Translations under genes and position numbers: made by a program
The notes under the pieces: model-generated
Told to the model about the DNA's origin: nothing
What the model saw: only the letters and a program-made list of their open reading frames with translations
Database searches by the model: none
Assembly (NCBI RefSeq): GCF_003217515.1
Contig: NZ_QJSX01000009.1
Location: 143,006 to 203,316, forward strand
Length of the DNA stretch: 60,311 nucleotides
Reading direction: 5' to 3'
DNA from: Deinococcus yavapaiensis KR-236
GTDB lineage: Bacteria > Deinococcota > Deinococci > Deinococcales > Deinococcaceae
In this document: positions 10,560-18,129 of the stretch, in pieces
How positions within the stretch are numbered: the first letter of the stretch is position 1
Layout of the letters: each line of letters begins with the position of its first letter

Positions 10560-11533
10560 CTTTGCCAGCGAAACCGCGAATCTTCATCGACGGGGAGGCG
10601 GGTACGACCGGTTTGCAGATCCGCGCGAGACTCGCGGAGCGCACTGACCTCGAGCTCGTATCGATCGACGCCGAGAAGCGCAAGGACGACGCGGAACGCG
10701 CTCGCCTCTTGAACTCGGTGGACGTCGCCATCTTGTGTCTGCCCGATGAAGCGTCACGTCAAGCCGTCGCCATGATCGAGAACGACCGCGTGCGCGTGCT
10801 CGACGCGAGCAGCGCGCATCGCGTCGAGCCCGGCTGGACGTACGGCTTTCCCGAATTGTCGACCGCTCAGGAAGCGGCGATTCGCACGTCGACGCGCGTA
10901 TCCGTGCCCGGCTGCTATCCCACCGGCATGATCGGCCTCGTGCGGCCCCTCGTGGACGCGAGGCTTCTCGCGTCCGACTACCCGGTGAGCGTCCACGGCG
11001 CGAGCGGCTACAGCGGAGGCGGACGGACGCTCGTGGACGCCATGGAAGGGCGCGGCGGCGCGCACAAGCTCGCCGGGCCTTACCGCGCGTACGGCCTCAC
11101 GCTCGACCACAAGCACGTGCCCGAGATGCGCACGTACGGCGGCCTCGCGCACGCCCCGCTCTTCACGCCGTCCGTCGGCGCGTGGCGTCAAGGCATGCTC
11201 GTGGAAGTGCCGCTGCACACCCGACTGCTCGGCGGCGCGACAGGCCGAGATCTGCACGAGGCGTTGCGCGCGCATTACGAGGCGAGCCGCTTCGTGGACG
11301 TCATGGAATTCGGCGACGGCTCGCCCGACGTTCTCGATCCCGAGACCCTGGCGGGCACCAACCGCATGGAACTCTTCGTGTTCGAGAATCCGGCGCAAGG
11401 CCACGTCCTGCTGATGGCTCGCTTCGACAACCTCGGCAAGGGCGCGTCCGGCGCCGCCGTGCAAAACCTCGACCTCATGCTGGGCTTGGACGCCGAGCGT
11501 GACTACGCGGTTCGCGAGGAGGTGACGGCGTGA
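10556..11533 (+). CDS. argC: N-acetyl-gamma-glutamyl-phosphate reductase (type 2)
   Basis: NADPH-dependent reduction of N-acetylglutamyl phosphate to the semialdehyde. 325 aa, the shorter type-2 form. It has a nucleotide-binding start (IDGEAGTTGLQI), the catalytic Cys C120 in SVPGCYPTGM, HGASGYSGGGR and the late DNLGKGASGAAVQN block. The GTG start lies in the GTGA overlap with the argF stop, and argJ begins in the same way at its end. Confidence 0.94.
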   Translation: MTLPAKPRIFIDGEAGTTGLQIRARLAERTDLELVSIDAEKRKDDAERARLLNSVDVAILCLPDEASRQAVAMIENDRVRVLDASSAHRVEPGWTYGFPELSTAQEAAIRTSTRVSVPGCYPTGMIGLVRPLVDARLLASDYPVSVHGASGYSGGGRTLVDAMEGRGGAHKLAGPYRAYGLTLDHKHVPEMRTYGGLAHAPLFTPSVGAWRQGMLVEVPLHTRLLGGATGRDLHEALRAHYEASRFVDVMEFGDGSPDVLDPETLAGTNRMELFVFENPAQGHVLLMARFDNLGKGASGAAVQNLDLMLGLDAERDYAVREEVTA

Positions 11534-12681
11534 CGACCTTTCCGACGGGCTTTCAAGCCGCCGCCCTCGCGGCCGGAATCAAGCCGAGCGGAAAGGTCGA
11601 CCTCACGGCGGTCGTGAGCGACCGTCCTTGTGCCTGGGCCTTCGCGGGAACGACGAGCGCCGCCGCCGCCGCGTGCGTGACGTGGGGCCGCGAGCGGTAC
11701 GCGACGGGCGCGGCCGTGCGGGCGTTGCTCGTGAACGCGGGCAACGCGAACGCCGCGACAGGAGAAGGCGGGGCGCGCGACAACGCCGAGATGGCCGCCT
11801 CGCTCGCCGCGTTAATGGGGACCGCCGCCGAGGAGGTCCTCACGGCGTCCACGGGCGTCATCGGGCATCGTCTTCCCATGGACCGCGTTCGGTCGGGAGT
11901 CGCTGCGCTCACGAATCGCTTCGAGAGCGACCTCTCGCCGCACGCGCACGCGATCATGACGACGGACCTCGTCGCGAAGACCGCCGAGGCGACCCTTTCT
12001 ACGGGGCAACGGCTCGTCGGCGTGGCGAAGGGCAGCGGGATGATCCATCCCAACATGGCGACGATGTTCGCCTTCGTCTACACCGACGCGGACGTGAATC
12101 AAGCGCGCCTACGCGCCGCCTTTCCAGGCGTCGTGAACCGGACCTTCAACGCCGTTACCGTCGACGGCGACACGTCCACGAACGACATGGCGGTCGTCCT
12201 CGCGAACGGTGCGGGAGGAGCGTGCGACGAAACCGAGTTCCTGACGGCGCTCGAGGTCGTCATGCGTGACCTCGCTCGGCAGATCGCGCGCGACGGTGAG
12301 GGCGCGACGAAGCTTCTCACCGTCAAGGTCGCGGGCGCGGCGAGCGAGGAGGACGCGTTGCTCGCCGCACGGACGTGCGCGGGCAGCCCTCTTCTCAAGA
12401 GCGCCGTGCACGGCAACGACCCGAACTGGGGCCGCACGATCGCCGCGCTGGGACGATCCGGCGCTCGCCTCGACCTCGAGCGCTTGAAGGTGAGCGTGCA
12501 AGGCCACCGCGTCTTCGCGGGCGAACCTCTTCCCTACGACGCCAAGGCCGTCTCGGGCGAGATGCGCGCCGAGGAGGTCGTGTTCGACATCGACCTCGGC
12601 GTCGGCACGGCGAGCGGCGAGGCGTGGGGATGCGACCTCAGCGCCGAGTACGTGCGGATCAACGCCGAGTACACGACGTGA
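11530..12681 (+). CDS. argJ: Bifunctional glutamate N-acetyltransferase / ornithine acetyltransferase
   Basis: Recycles the acetyl group from N-acetylornithine to glutamate. 383 aa; such proteins cut themselves into alpha and beta chains before the conserved Thr, here A177/T178 in MIHPNMATM. HGNDPNWGR near the C-terminus is also typical. GAGGAGG sits 7 nt before the GTG start, and the GTGA overlap couples it to argC. With argF and argC this forms part of the cyclic acetyl pathway; argB, argD, argG and argH are not in the window. Confidence 0.95.
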   Translation: MTTFPTGFQAAALAAGIKPSGKVDLTAVVSDRPCAWAFAGTTSAAAAACVTWGRERYATGAAVRALLVNAGNANAATGEGGARDNAEMAASLAALMGTAAEEVLTASTGVIGHRLPMDRVRSGVAALTNRFESDLSPHAHAIMTTDLVAKTAEATLSTGQRLVGVAKGSGMIHPNMATMFAFVYTDADVNQARLRAAFPGVVNRTFNAVTVDGDTSTNDMAVVLANGAGGACDETEFLTALEVVMRDLARQIARDGEGATKLLTVKVAGAASEEDALLAARTCAGSPLLKSAVHGNDPNWGRTIAALGRSGARLDLERLKVSVQGHRVFAGEPLPYDAKAVSGEMRAEEVVFDIDLGVGTASGEAWGCDLSAEYVRINAEYTT

Positions 12682-12709
12682 GGCGAGGCGAGGCGCGCCT
12701 CGCCTCGCC
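12682..12709. terminator. Zero-loop 28-bp palindrome after argJ
   Basis: GGCGAGGCGAGGCG is followed directly by its exact complement, starting at the base after the argJ stop. It probably ends the arg operon. There is no T-run, so it could also stabilise the mRNA 3' end. Confidence 0.55.
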
Positions 12710-12773
12710 ACCCTGACCTCCGGGAACGTTCGAGAGAGGAAGAAGTCCAACAGCTTTCCTTCGGGGATCGAAG

Positions 12774-12779
12774 TACCGT
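12774..12779 (+). promoter_or_regulatory. Leaderless-type -10 element TACCGT
   Basis: TACCGT lies 6 nt before the ATG at 12786. Confidence 0.5.
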
Positions 12780-12785
12780 CGAGGT

Positions 12786-13556
12786 ATGACAGGACTTTCG
12801 AGACAAATCATCCTGGTCGTGGCCGTCGTCGTGACGCTCGCAATGAACACGATCGCTGGGATCGGCTTGTTGTTCGGGCGCGATCCTGGCAGCATCTCGG
12901 ATCGCTTGCCGAACGCCTTCACACCCGCCGGATTCACGTTCAGTATTTGGGGCCTCATCTTCTTGGCACTCATCGCGTTCGCTGCATGGCAAGCGAGGGC
13001 CGATCAACGAGGCGAACGGCTCGACAAGTTGGCGGTACCGTTTCTGCTCGCCAACCTCTTCAACATCACGTGGTTGCTCGCTTGGCACTCGCTGAACTAC
13101 GGCCTGAGCGTCGTCATCATGCTGGCGCTCCTCGCGAGCCTCGTGTGGCTGTACCTGCGCCTGGACATCATGAACCTTCAGGGCGCCGAAAAGTTCTGGT
13201 TGGGCGCGCCGATCAGCTTGTACTTCGGCTGGATCAGCGTCGCGACCATCGCCAACGTCACCGCGTGGCTGGTGAGCCGGGGCGTCACGGACGGCTTGCT
13301 CGGAATCGGGGCGCAAGCTTGGTCGGCGATCCTGATCGGGGTCGCGTCGTTGGTCGGCGCGTTCTTGCTGTGGCGCAAGCGCGACTGGGTGTTCGCGGTC
13401 GTTCTCGCGTGGAGCTTTTACGGAGTGTACGCAGCGCGCCCGAACGCCGACGTCATCACCGCCGTCATCCTCGTCGGCGTCGCCTCGCTGCTGATCGCGT
13501 TCTTTCTCGGCTTGCGCCGTCTGCGCACCGATCCGCCACGTCCCCTGAGCGCTTGA
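12786..13556 (+). CDS. tspO: TspO/MBR-related membrane protein
   Basis: A hydrophobic 256-aa protein with seven or eight predicted membrane segments, longer than classic five-helix TspO (~160 aa). It has family phrases FTPAGFTFSIWGLIF and LFNITWLLAWH and many Trp and aromatic residues. TspO proteins bind porphyrins or cholesterol and act in stress or tetrapyrrole regulation; the substrate here is not evident. It is monocistronic, with a leaderless -10 upstream and a strong palindrome downstream. Confidence 0.72.
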   Translation: MTGLSRQIILVVAVVVTLAMNTIAGIGLLFGRDPGSISDRLPNAFTPAGFTFSIWGLIFLALIAFAAWQARADQRGERLDKLAVPFLLANLFNITWLLAWHSLNYGLSVVIMLALLASLVWLYLRLDIMNLQGAEKFWLGAPISLYFGWISVATIANVTAWLVSRGVTDGLLGIGAQAWSAILIGVASLVGAFLLWRKRDWVFAVVLAWSFYGVYAARPNADVITAVILVGVASLLIAFFLGLRRLRTDPPRPLSA

Positions 13557-13570
13557 CTTTCACCTTCATG

Positions 13571-13594
13571 CGGGCGGCGAAGCTTCGCCGCCCG
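13571..13594. terminator. 24-bp perfect palindrome between convergent genes
   Basis: CGGGCGGCGAAG and its complement, centred on AGCT, lie between the tspO gene and a minus-strand gene, followed by TCCTTC. Likely a shared terminator. Confidence 0.65.
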
Positions 13595-13624
13595 TCCTTC
13601 ATGTTTCGGGTTTGGCCTCAGCGC

Positions 13625-14062
13625 TTATTTCGCCATCGTACGGACGAACGTTTGCATGTCGGTCACGCACTGATTGAACTCGCCGACTTTCACGCTGCCG
13701 GTGAAGGTGCGCAGCAAGCCGTTGGAGGACAGGTAAAGTTGCGAGACGTTGTATTCGGCGCCGCCCGAAGCGAAGCGGTAGCTCGCCAAAACGCCCCAGC
13801 TCCCTTCACGCTCGACGGGTTGCGTGACCACGTTGACGAGCTTTTGCGCGAACAAGGCTTGCTGCAAACGCGCCGCGAAGGTGCGCGCGTCGTCGCCGGT
13901 CTTGAACGTCGGCAAGGGCTGCTGATGCCGCTCCTCTTTGAGAAGACACGCGCCGTTTCCGCCTTGCCACGTGCCGTCGGGCAGGGCGTCCCAATTTTCG
14001 AAGGGCACGGCGAAAGCGCCGACCGAACCGAAGGAACATAAAAAAAGCATGAAGGCGCGCAT
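13625..14062 (-). CDS. Small secreted protein of unknown function
   Basis: 145 aa. A signal peptide (MRAFMLFLCSFGSVGAFA) is followed by a globular domain of about 125 residues with two Cys (C39 and C128) that could form a disulfide. I do not recognise the family. The ATG at 14062 is chosen because AAGG lies 8 nt upstream. It is transcribed towards the palindrome at 13571. Confidence 0.6.
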   Translation of the reverse strand: MRAFMLFLCSFGSVGAFAVPFENWDALPDGTWQGGNGACLLKEERHQQPLPTFKTGDDARTFAARLQQALFAQKLVNVVTQPVEREGSWGVLASYRFASGGAEYNVSQLYLSSNGLLRTFTGSVKVGEFNQCVTDMQTFVRTMAK

Positions 14063-14113
14063 TTCGCGCACCTTAACATGCCATTCTGAGAAAATCTATG
14101 AAGCGAGGCGAGA

Positions 14114-15064
14114 TCAATCGTGCGAGTCTTGTAAAACAGGCTTCGGCGCTTGATGACGCGTCGCGTAGAGCGACGTGACGACGCTAAGCGTCAAGACGGT
14201 GACGATCACCGCGAGGGAAACGGACGTCGGAATCTTGTACACGTCGATGAGAAGCAATTTCACGCCGATGAACGACAAGATGACGGCCAGGCCCGTCTTG
14301 AGGTAGATGAAGCGGTCGACGACGTGCGCCAGCAGAAAGTACATGCTGCGAAGGCCCAAGATGGCCATGACGTTCGACGTGAACACGATGAACGGATCGG
14401 TCGTGATGGCGAAGATGGCGGGAATGGAATCCACGGCGAAGATCAAGTCGGTGAACTCCACGACGAGCAGCACCAAGAACAGCGGCGTCGCCATCCTCAC
14501 GCCGTTTTGTACGGTGAAGAACTTCTGGCCGTCGTACGTCGGGCTGATCTTGAAGAAGCGGCGCGCGATTCGTACGGCCACGTTTTTCTCCAAGTCGACT
14601 TCCTCCCCGTGGCCGCCTTTAAACATCTTGATGCCCGCGTAGACGAGGAACGCTCCGAAGAAGTACAAAATCCAGTGAAAGCGGTCGATGAGCTGCGCGC
14701 CGACGAGGATCATGGCGCCCCGCATGAGAAGCGCGCCGATGACGCCCCAGAACAGCACGCGGTGGCGGTACTGCGCGGGCACGCCGAACGCGGCGAACAC
14801 GAGGACGAACACGAAGATGTTGTCGACGGCAAGGGAGTACTCGACGACGTAGCCCGTGAGCCAATCGACGCCTTTTTGCGGACCGAGCCAATTCCAGATG
14901 ACGGCGGCGAAGATGAGCGACAAGCTCACCCAGACGGTCGTCCAGATGCCCGCCTCCTTCACGGAGATGACGTGCGCTTTTCGGTTGAACACGCCGAGGT
15001 CGAGGGCGAGCATCGTCAGCACGCCGCCAATGAAAGCAAACCAGACCCAAAGGGGCAAATCCAC
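14114..15064 (-). CDS. terC: TerC/Alx-family membrane protein (probable Mn2+ exporter)
   Basis: 316 aa with about nine membrane helices. It has the two family motifs with membrane-embedded acids: EYSLAVDNIFVF and EFTDLIFAVDSIPAI. TerC/Alx proteins act in metal (Mn2+) export and tellurite resistance. AGGAGG is 6 nt before the GTG start, and a yybP-ykoY riboswitch lies immediately upstream, which supports manganese as the physiological ligand. The surrounding genes give no further hint. Confidence 0.9.
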   Translation of the reverse strand: MDLPLWVWFAFIGGVLTMLALDLGVFNRKAHVISVKEAGIWTTVWVSLSLIFAAVIWNWLGPQKGVDWLTGYVVEYSLAVDNIFVFVLVFAAFGVPAQYRHRVLFWGVIGALLMRGAMILVGAQLIDRFHWILYFFGAFLVYAGIKMFKGGHGEEVDLEKNVAVRIARRFFKISPTYDGQKFFTVQNGVRMATPLFLVLLVVEFTDLIFAVDSIPAIFAITTDPFIVFTSNVMAILGLRSMYFLLAHVVDRFIYLKTGLAVILSFIGVKLLLIDVYKIPTSVSLAVIVTVLTLSVVTSLYATRHQAPKPVLQDSHD

Positions 15065-15077
15065 GAGGGACCTCCTC

Positions 15078-15187
15078 TTGGGTCTCGCCAGTTTCGCGCG
15101 CGCACCGGGAAGGCACTGCCTTCCGTATTGACGATGCTCGCACCCACGGGCCGCATCGGCGGATGGTGTGGGCGGCTACTCCCCCAA
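15078..15187 (-). ncRNA. yybP-ykoY manganese riboswitch
   Basis: On the minus strand the leader of terC contains all three conserved blocks of this riboswitch in order: GGGGGAGTAGCC (15185-15174), GCATCGTCAATACGG (about 15137-15123) and TGGCGAGACC (15090-15081), separated by hairpin-forming arms. TTGGG (15187-15183) can pair with CCCAA (15082-15078) to close the P1 helix, and the AGGAGG ribosome-binding site starts 1 nt beyond it. This arrangement suggests Mn2+-dependent control of terC translation. A TACGCT -10 candidate lies just upstream. Confidence 0.92.
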
Positions 15188-15260
15188 TTGTCTTTCATAG
15201 CGTAGCAGCGTTCGCACGCTTTTGGGCGCGCTTGCCTACAATCGTGCCTACCGGCGGGCT

Positions 15261-15500
15261 TCAGGTACGACCGAGGAAGGTCACGAGCTGGTAGAGATCG
15301 AAGGCGGCGAGGCCGAGCGCCACCCACTTCACGATGCCCGCAGAAACGCCCGTGCGCCGCTCTTGCACGATCGCGAAGACGAACAACGAGATCATCAGCA
15401 GAAAGCTCGCGATGTCGTTCCAAGGGCGCGGCAGCAGCACGACGACGAGCAGCACCAGAAACGCGACGACGAAGAAGATCACGCCTTGAGGTCGGGACAT
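15261..15500 (-). CDS. Small three-helix membrane protein
   Basis: 79 aa with three hydrophobic segments (about 7-24, 28-44 and 53-76). No family is recognised. It has its own leaderless-type promoter: TACACT ends 6 nt before the ATG. It diverges from the ABC transporter gene at 15576. Confidence 0.65.
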   Translation of the reverse strand: MSRPQGVIFFVVAFLVLLVVVLLPRPWNDIASFLLMISLFVFAIVQERRTGVSAGIVKWVALGLAAFDLYQLVTFLGRT

Positions 15501-15506
15501 GACGGC

Positions 15507-15512
15507 AGTGTA
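15507..15512 (-). promoter_or_regulatory. Leaderless-type -10 element TACACT
   Basis: The spacer to the ATG at 15500 is 6 nt. The divergent gene at 15576 has a weaker CACAAT (15564-15569) 6 nt before its own ATG. Confidence 0.6.
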
Positions 15513-15575
15513 GCGCCCGACGAACTGCACCTTTAGGCGGATGTTCCGAGGCAGCGAGGGCCGCACAATGAAAGC

Positions 15576-16511
15576 ATGACGACGTTCGTTGCACAAACTC
15601 GCGACCTCACGAAGCGCTTCGGCGCGCAGGTGTCCGTGGATCACGTGAACCTCGCCGTGGAGCGCGGCACCGTGTACGGCCTGCTCGGGCCGAACGGCGC
15701 AGGAAAAACCACGACCCTCAAGTTGCTGCTCGGCTTGCTGAGCCCGTCGGGCGGTCGCGTGGACTTGTTCGAACGGCCGTGGTCGCGCGGCGCTCTGACT
15801 CGTGTCGGCGCCCTCATCGAAGCGCCCGCCTTGTACGCGCATCTCTCGGGCACGGAGAACTTGCTCGTGCATGCCGGGATGCTCGGCTTGCCCGCCGCGC
15901 GCGTGCACGACGTCTTGCGGCAAGTCGGCCTCGCAGACGCGGCGAACAAGCGGGCAGGCCAGTACAGCCTCGGCATGAAGCAACGGCTCGGGCTGGGCAT
16001 CGCGCTCCTGAACGCGCCGGAGTTCCTGATTCTCGACGAGCCCACCAACGGACTCGACCCGGTCGGCATCGTGGAGATGCGCGAACTCATCCGCGACTTG
16101 CCGCAGCAAGGCATCACCGTGCTCGTCTCGAGCCACTTGCTCGCCGAGGTGTCGCAGATGGCGACGCACGTCGGGGTGATCGACAAGGGCCGCGTGAAGT
16201 ACGAGGGGCCGCTCGACGCTCTTTTGGCGCGCAAGGGCGGCCGTTTGGAACTGACCGTGGCGAACGCGGCCCGAGTGTGGACGGCCTTGGCGGCCTCACG
16301 GCCCGATCTCTCGGGGGGCCGCGTCGAAGGAGAGCGGCTGCTGATTCCCGTCGAGGCGCACGCGGCGGCGAGCGTCATCGCCGCCGTCGTGAACGCCGGT
16401 TTCGATGTGCGGGGCCTAGCGTACTTCGGTGACGACCTCGAAAGCGCCTTCCTCGACCTCATCGACGCGCCCTCGCCGAATTTCGTCTCTCGACCCGAGG
16501 TCTTGGCATGA
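15576..16511 (+). CDS. ABC transporter ATP-binding protein (BcrA/lantibiotic-immunity type)
   Basis: 311 aa: an ATPase domain (1-220) and a ~90-residue C-terminal extension typical of DrrA/BcrA-like exporters. Walker A is GPNGAGKTT, the signature YSLGMKQR, Walker B LILDEP and the switch His is in VSSHLL. It pairs with the ABC-2 permease gene, with which it overlaps by 4 nt (ATGA). The family exports antibiotics or lantibiotics or moves lipids; the substrate is unknown. Confidence 0.88.
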   Translation: MTTFVAQTRDLTKRFGAQVSVDHVNLAVERGTVYGLLGPNGAGKTTTLKLLLGLLSPSGGRVDLFERPWSRGALTRVGALIEAPALYAHLSGTENLLVHAGMLGLPAARVHDVLRQVGLADAANKRAGQYSLGMKQRLGLGIALLNAPEFLILDEPTNGLDPVGIVEMRELIRDLPQQGITVLVSSHLLAEVSQMATHVGVIDKGRVKYEGPLDALLARKGGRLELTVANAARVWTALAASRPDLSGGRVEGERLLIPVEAHAAASVIAAVVNAGFDVRGLAYFGDDLESAFLDLIDAPSPNFVSRPEVLA

Positions 16512-17302
16512 CGCCTCCTTCGCTGTCGATCGCTTCGCGCGGCTCGTTCGGGTCGCTCGTGAACGTGGAGTGGCTGAAGTTTCGCCGTACCGCCGTCGTC
16601 GTCATTCCGCTGATCGCCGCGCTCGGCTTCGCGGCCCTGGCACTCTTCGCGGCGCGTCAAGCGACGGGCGACGACGCCACGCGACTCGGCGGGCGCTGGG
16701 CGTTCGCGGTCTTCCTCCTGGCCGCCGTGTGGTCGTCGATGTGGAGCGTCTTCGGAACCGCCGTCGTGAGCGGCATGGCCGCCGACCTCGAAAATCGTAT
16801 GGGTACGTGGAGAGCGCTTCGCGCTCGCCCGACGTCGCCCGCGTCGCTGTGGCTCGCGAAATTCACCTTCGTCGCGCTCGTGACGCTGCTCGCCCACGTC
16901 CTGCTGTTCGTCGCGACCGTGTTGGGCGGCTTGGTCGTCCTGGGAGCGGGAGACATTCCGCTCGTCGCCTTCGCGGGGATCGCCGGGTTGCTGTGGCTGG
17001 TCAGCTTGCCGCTCGTCGCCCTGCACTTGTGGATCGGCGGGTGGCGAGGCGTCGGCGCGTCCGTTCTCGTGGGCGTCGTCGGCTTGATGGCAGGGCAACT
17101 CCTGCCGAGCGTCTTGCGTTGGAGGGACGTTTGGATGGTGCTGCCGTGGGAATGGCCGACACACGCACGCGGCCTCGTGCCGAGCTTGCTCCAAGGCAGC
17201 GTGCCGAGCGAGGCGACCCTGTTGATCGGACTCGCGGTCGTGTCGAGCGTGTTGTTCTTGCTGGCTGCAGCGACATGGTTCACACGCCGTGAGGACCGCT
17301 GA
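16508..17302 (+). CDS. ABC-2 type permease
   Basis: 264 aa with six hydrophobic segments and a cytoplasmic N-terminal stretch (VEWLKFRRTA) typical of lantibiotic-protection permeases. It is the membrane partner of the preceding ATPase and is translationally coupled through the ATGA overlap. A strong terminator follows 19 nt after the stop. Confidence 0.82.
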   Translation: MTPPSLSIASRGSFGSLVNVEWLKFRRTAVVVIPLIAALGFAALALFAARQATGDDATRLGGRWAFAVFLLAAVWSSMWSVFGTAVVSGMAADLENRMGTWRALRARPTSPASLWLAKFTFVALVTLLAHVLLFVATVLGGLVVLGAGDIPLVAFAGIAGLLWLVSLPLVALHLWIGGWRGVGASVLVGVVGLMAGQLLPSVLRWRDVWMVLPWEWPTHARGLVPSLLQGSVPSEATLLIGLAVVSSVLFLLAAATWFTRREDR

Positions 17303-17321
17303 GCATCGTTTGACGGCAAGG

Positions 17322-17351
17322 ATGGGGTGCCCACCTTGGTGGGCGCCCCAT
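17322..17351 (+). terminator. Terminator of the ABC transporter operon
   Basis: A 14-bp stem (ATGGGGTGCCCACC) with a 2-nt loop and one G-U pair, followed by TCGTTCT. Confidence 0.75.
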
Positions 17352-17533
17352 TCGTTCTAATCCTGATTCACGAGCTTGGTGAAGAAGCTTTCCCGGTGTT
17401 CGAGAATGGCGAGGCTTTCCACGTATCAAGTGCGCAAAGACCTTCGGGGCACTGGCCGAGCGAGCGCCTTCGTCAAAGCGGTGGAGCGCACGGAGCCCGT
17501 CGAGTCAGAGCGACGCGGCCAGGAGTGCGCCGT
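17352..17533. other. Intergenic region without a supported gene
   Basis: About 180 nt between the ABC terminator and the 3' end of the DUF4388 gene. A long frame on the plus strand runs through here, but it is the antisense of the DUF4388 gene. I see no clear hairpin or promoter. Confidence 0.4.
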
Positions 17534-18055
17534 TCAAGCGACGTATTCCAATTTGCCCGCCTGCCAGAAGGGCAGGAGCGTCTCCAGCAATTCGCGGGGT
17601 GGCAGCGGCGAAGCGCCCACCATGACGTCGAGCCCTCCGCGTCCAACCAGCGAAAGCGCTTTGTACTGCTTGCGTGTCACGCGCGTCTGGTCGCTCCAAC
17701 CGCCCGTGAACCGCAGCGGGGTCGTCCAATCGGGAAAGGCCTTGTCGAGCGGTTGCCACGCGTCGCTCTCCGTGAGCAAGCGGGTGAGCAGGGCTTCGCG
17801 ACGTATGTTCACGGTGCGTGCGGGCGCCACGGCGTTCTGGTCGAAGTTGAAGCGCCCTTCGATGAGGCTGGCGATGAGGCTGAGCGCTTCATCGCCGGTG
17901 CGGCCGAGGGCGCTCGCATGCACGACGTCGCCGCTCGTCAACCACACGTCACCACCGCGAGGATGATCGATGTGCAACTTCCCCGACCGTCCGCTCGTGA
18001 GCAGCAGTTGCATCACGTCGAGCAGGGCGAAGTCCGCGAGATTGCCTGAAAGCAT
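17534..18055 (-). CDS. DUF4388 (PATAN-like) protein
   Basis: 173 aa. The N-terminal ~100 residues (MLSGNLADFALLDVMQLLLTSG followed by GKLHI and GDVVHA) match the DUF4388/PATAN domain, found in Deinococcus, cyanobacterial and myxobacterial signalling proteins. The C-terminal part is unassigned. A role as a signalling adaptor is inferred from the family. It is monocistronic with a leaderless-type TAGACT promoter. Confidence 0.75.
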   Translation of the reverse strand: MLSGNLADFALLDVMQLLLTSGRSGKLHIDHPRGGDVWLTSGDVVHASALGRTGDEALSLIASLIEGRFNFDQNAVAPARTVNIRREALLTRLLTESDAWQPLDKAFPDWTTPLRFTGGWSDQTRVTRKQYKALSLVGRGGLDVMVGASPLPPRELLETLLPFWQAGKLEYVA

Positions 18056-18061
18056 GAGGGC

Positions 18062-18067
18062 AGTCTA
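18062..18067 (-). promoter_or_regulatory. Leaderless-type -10 element TAGACT
   Basis: 6 nt before the ATG of the DUF4388 gene. Confidence 0.55.
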
Positions 18068-18083
18068 GAGCATTTCCGAACGG

Positions 18084-18123
18084 CGAGGCGGGCACGCGCC
18101 CAGCTGGGCGCGTGTCCGCCTCG
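18084..18123 (-). terminator. 40-bp near-perfect palindrome after murA
   Basis: CGAGGCGGGCACGCGCCCAG faces its complement with one G/T mismatch and no loop, 6 nt beyond the murA stop. It also separates murA from the DUF4388 promoter. Confidence 0.65.
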
Positions 18124-18129
18124 AACGCC

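Noticed and set aside
17376..17966. 196-codon plus-strand frame opposite the DUF4388 gene
   Set aside because: The DUF4388 match and its leaderless promoter are on the minus strand; the plus product is basic low-complexity sequence.
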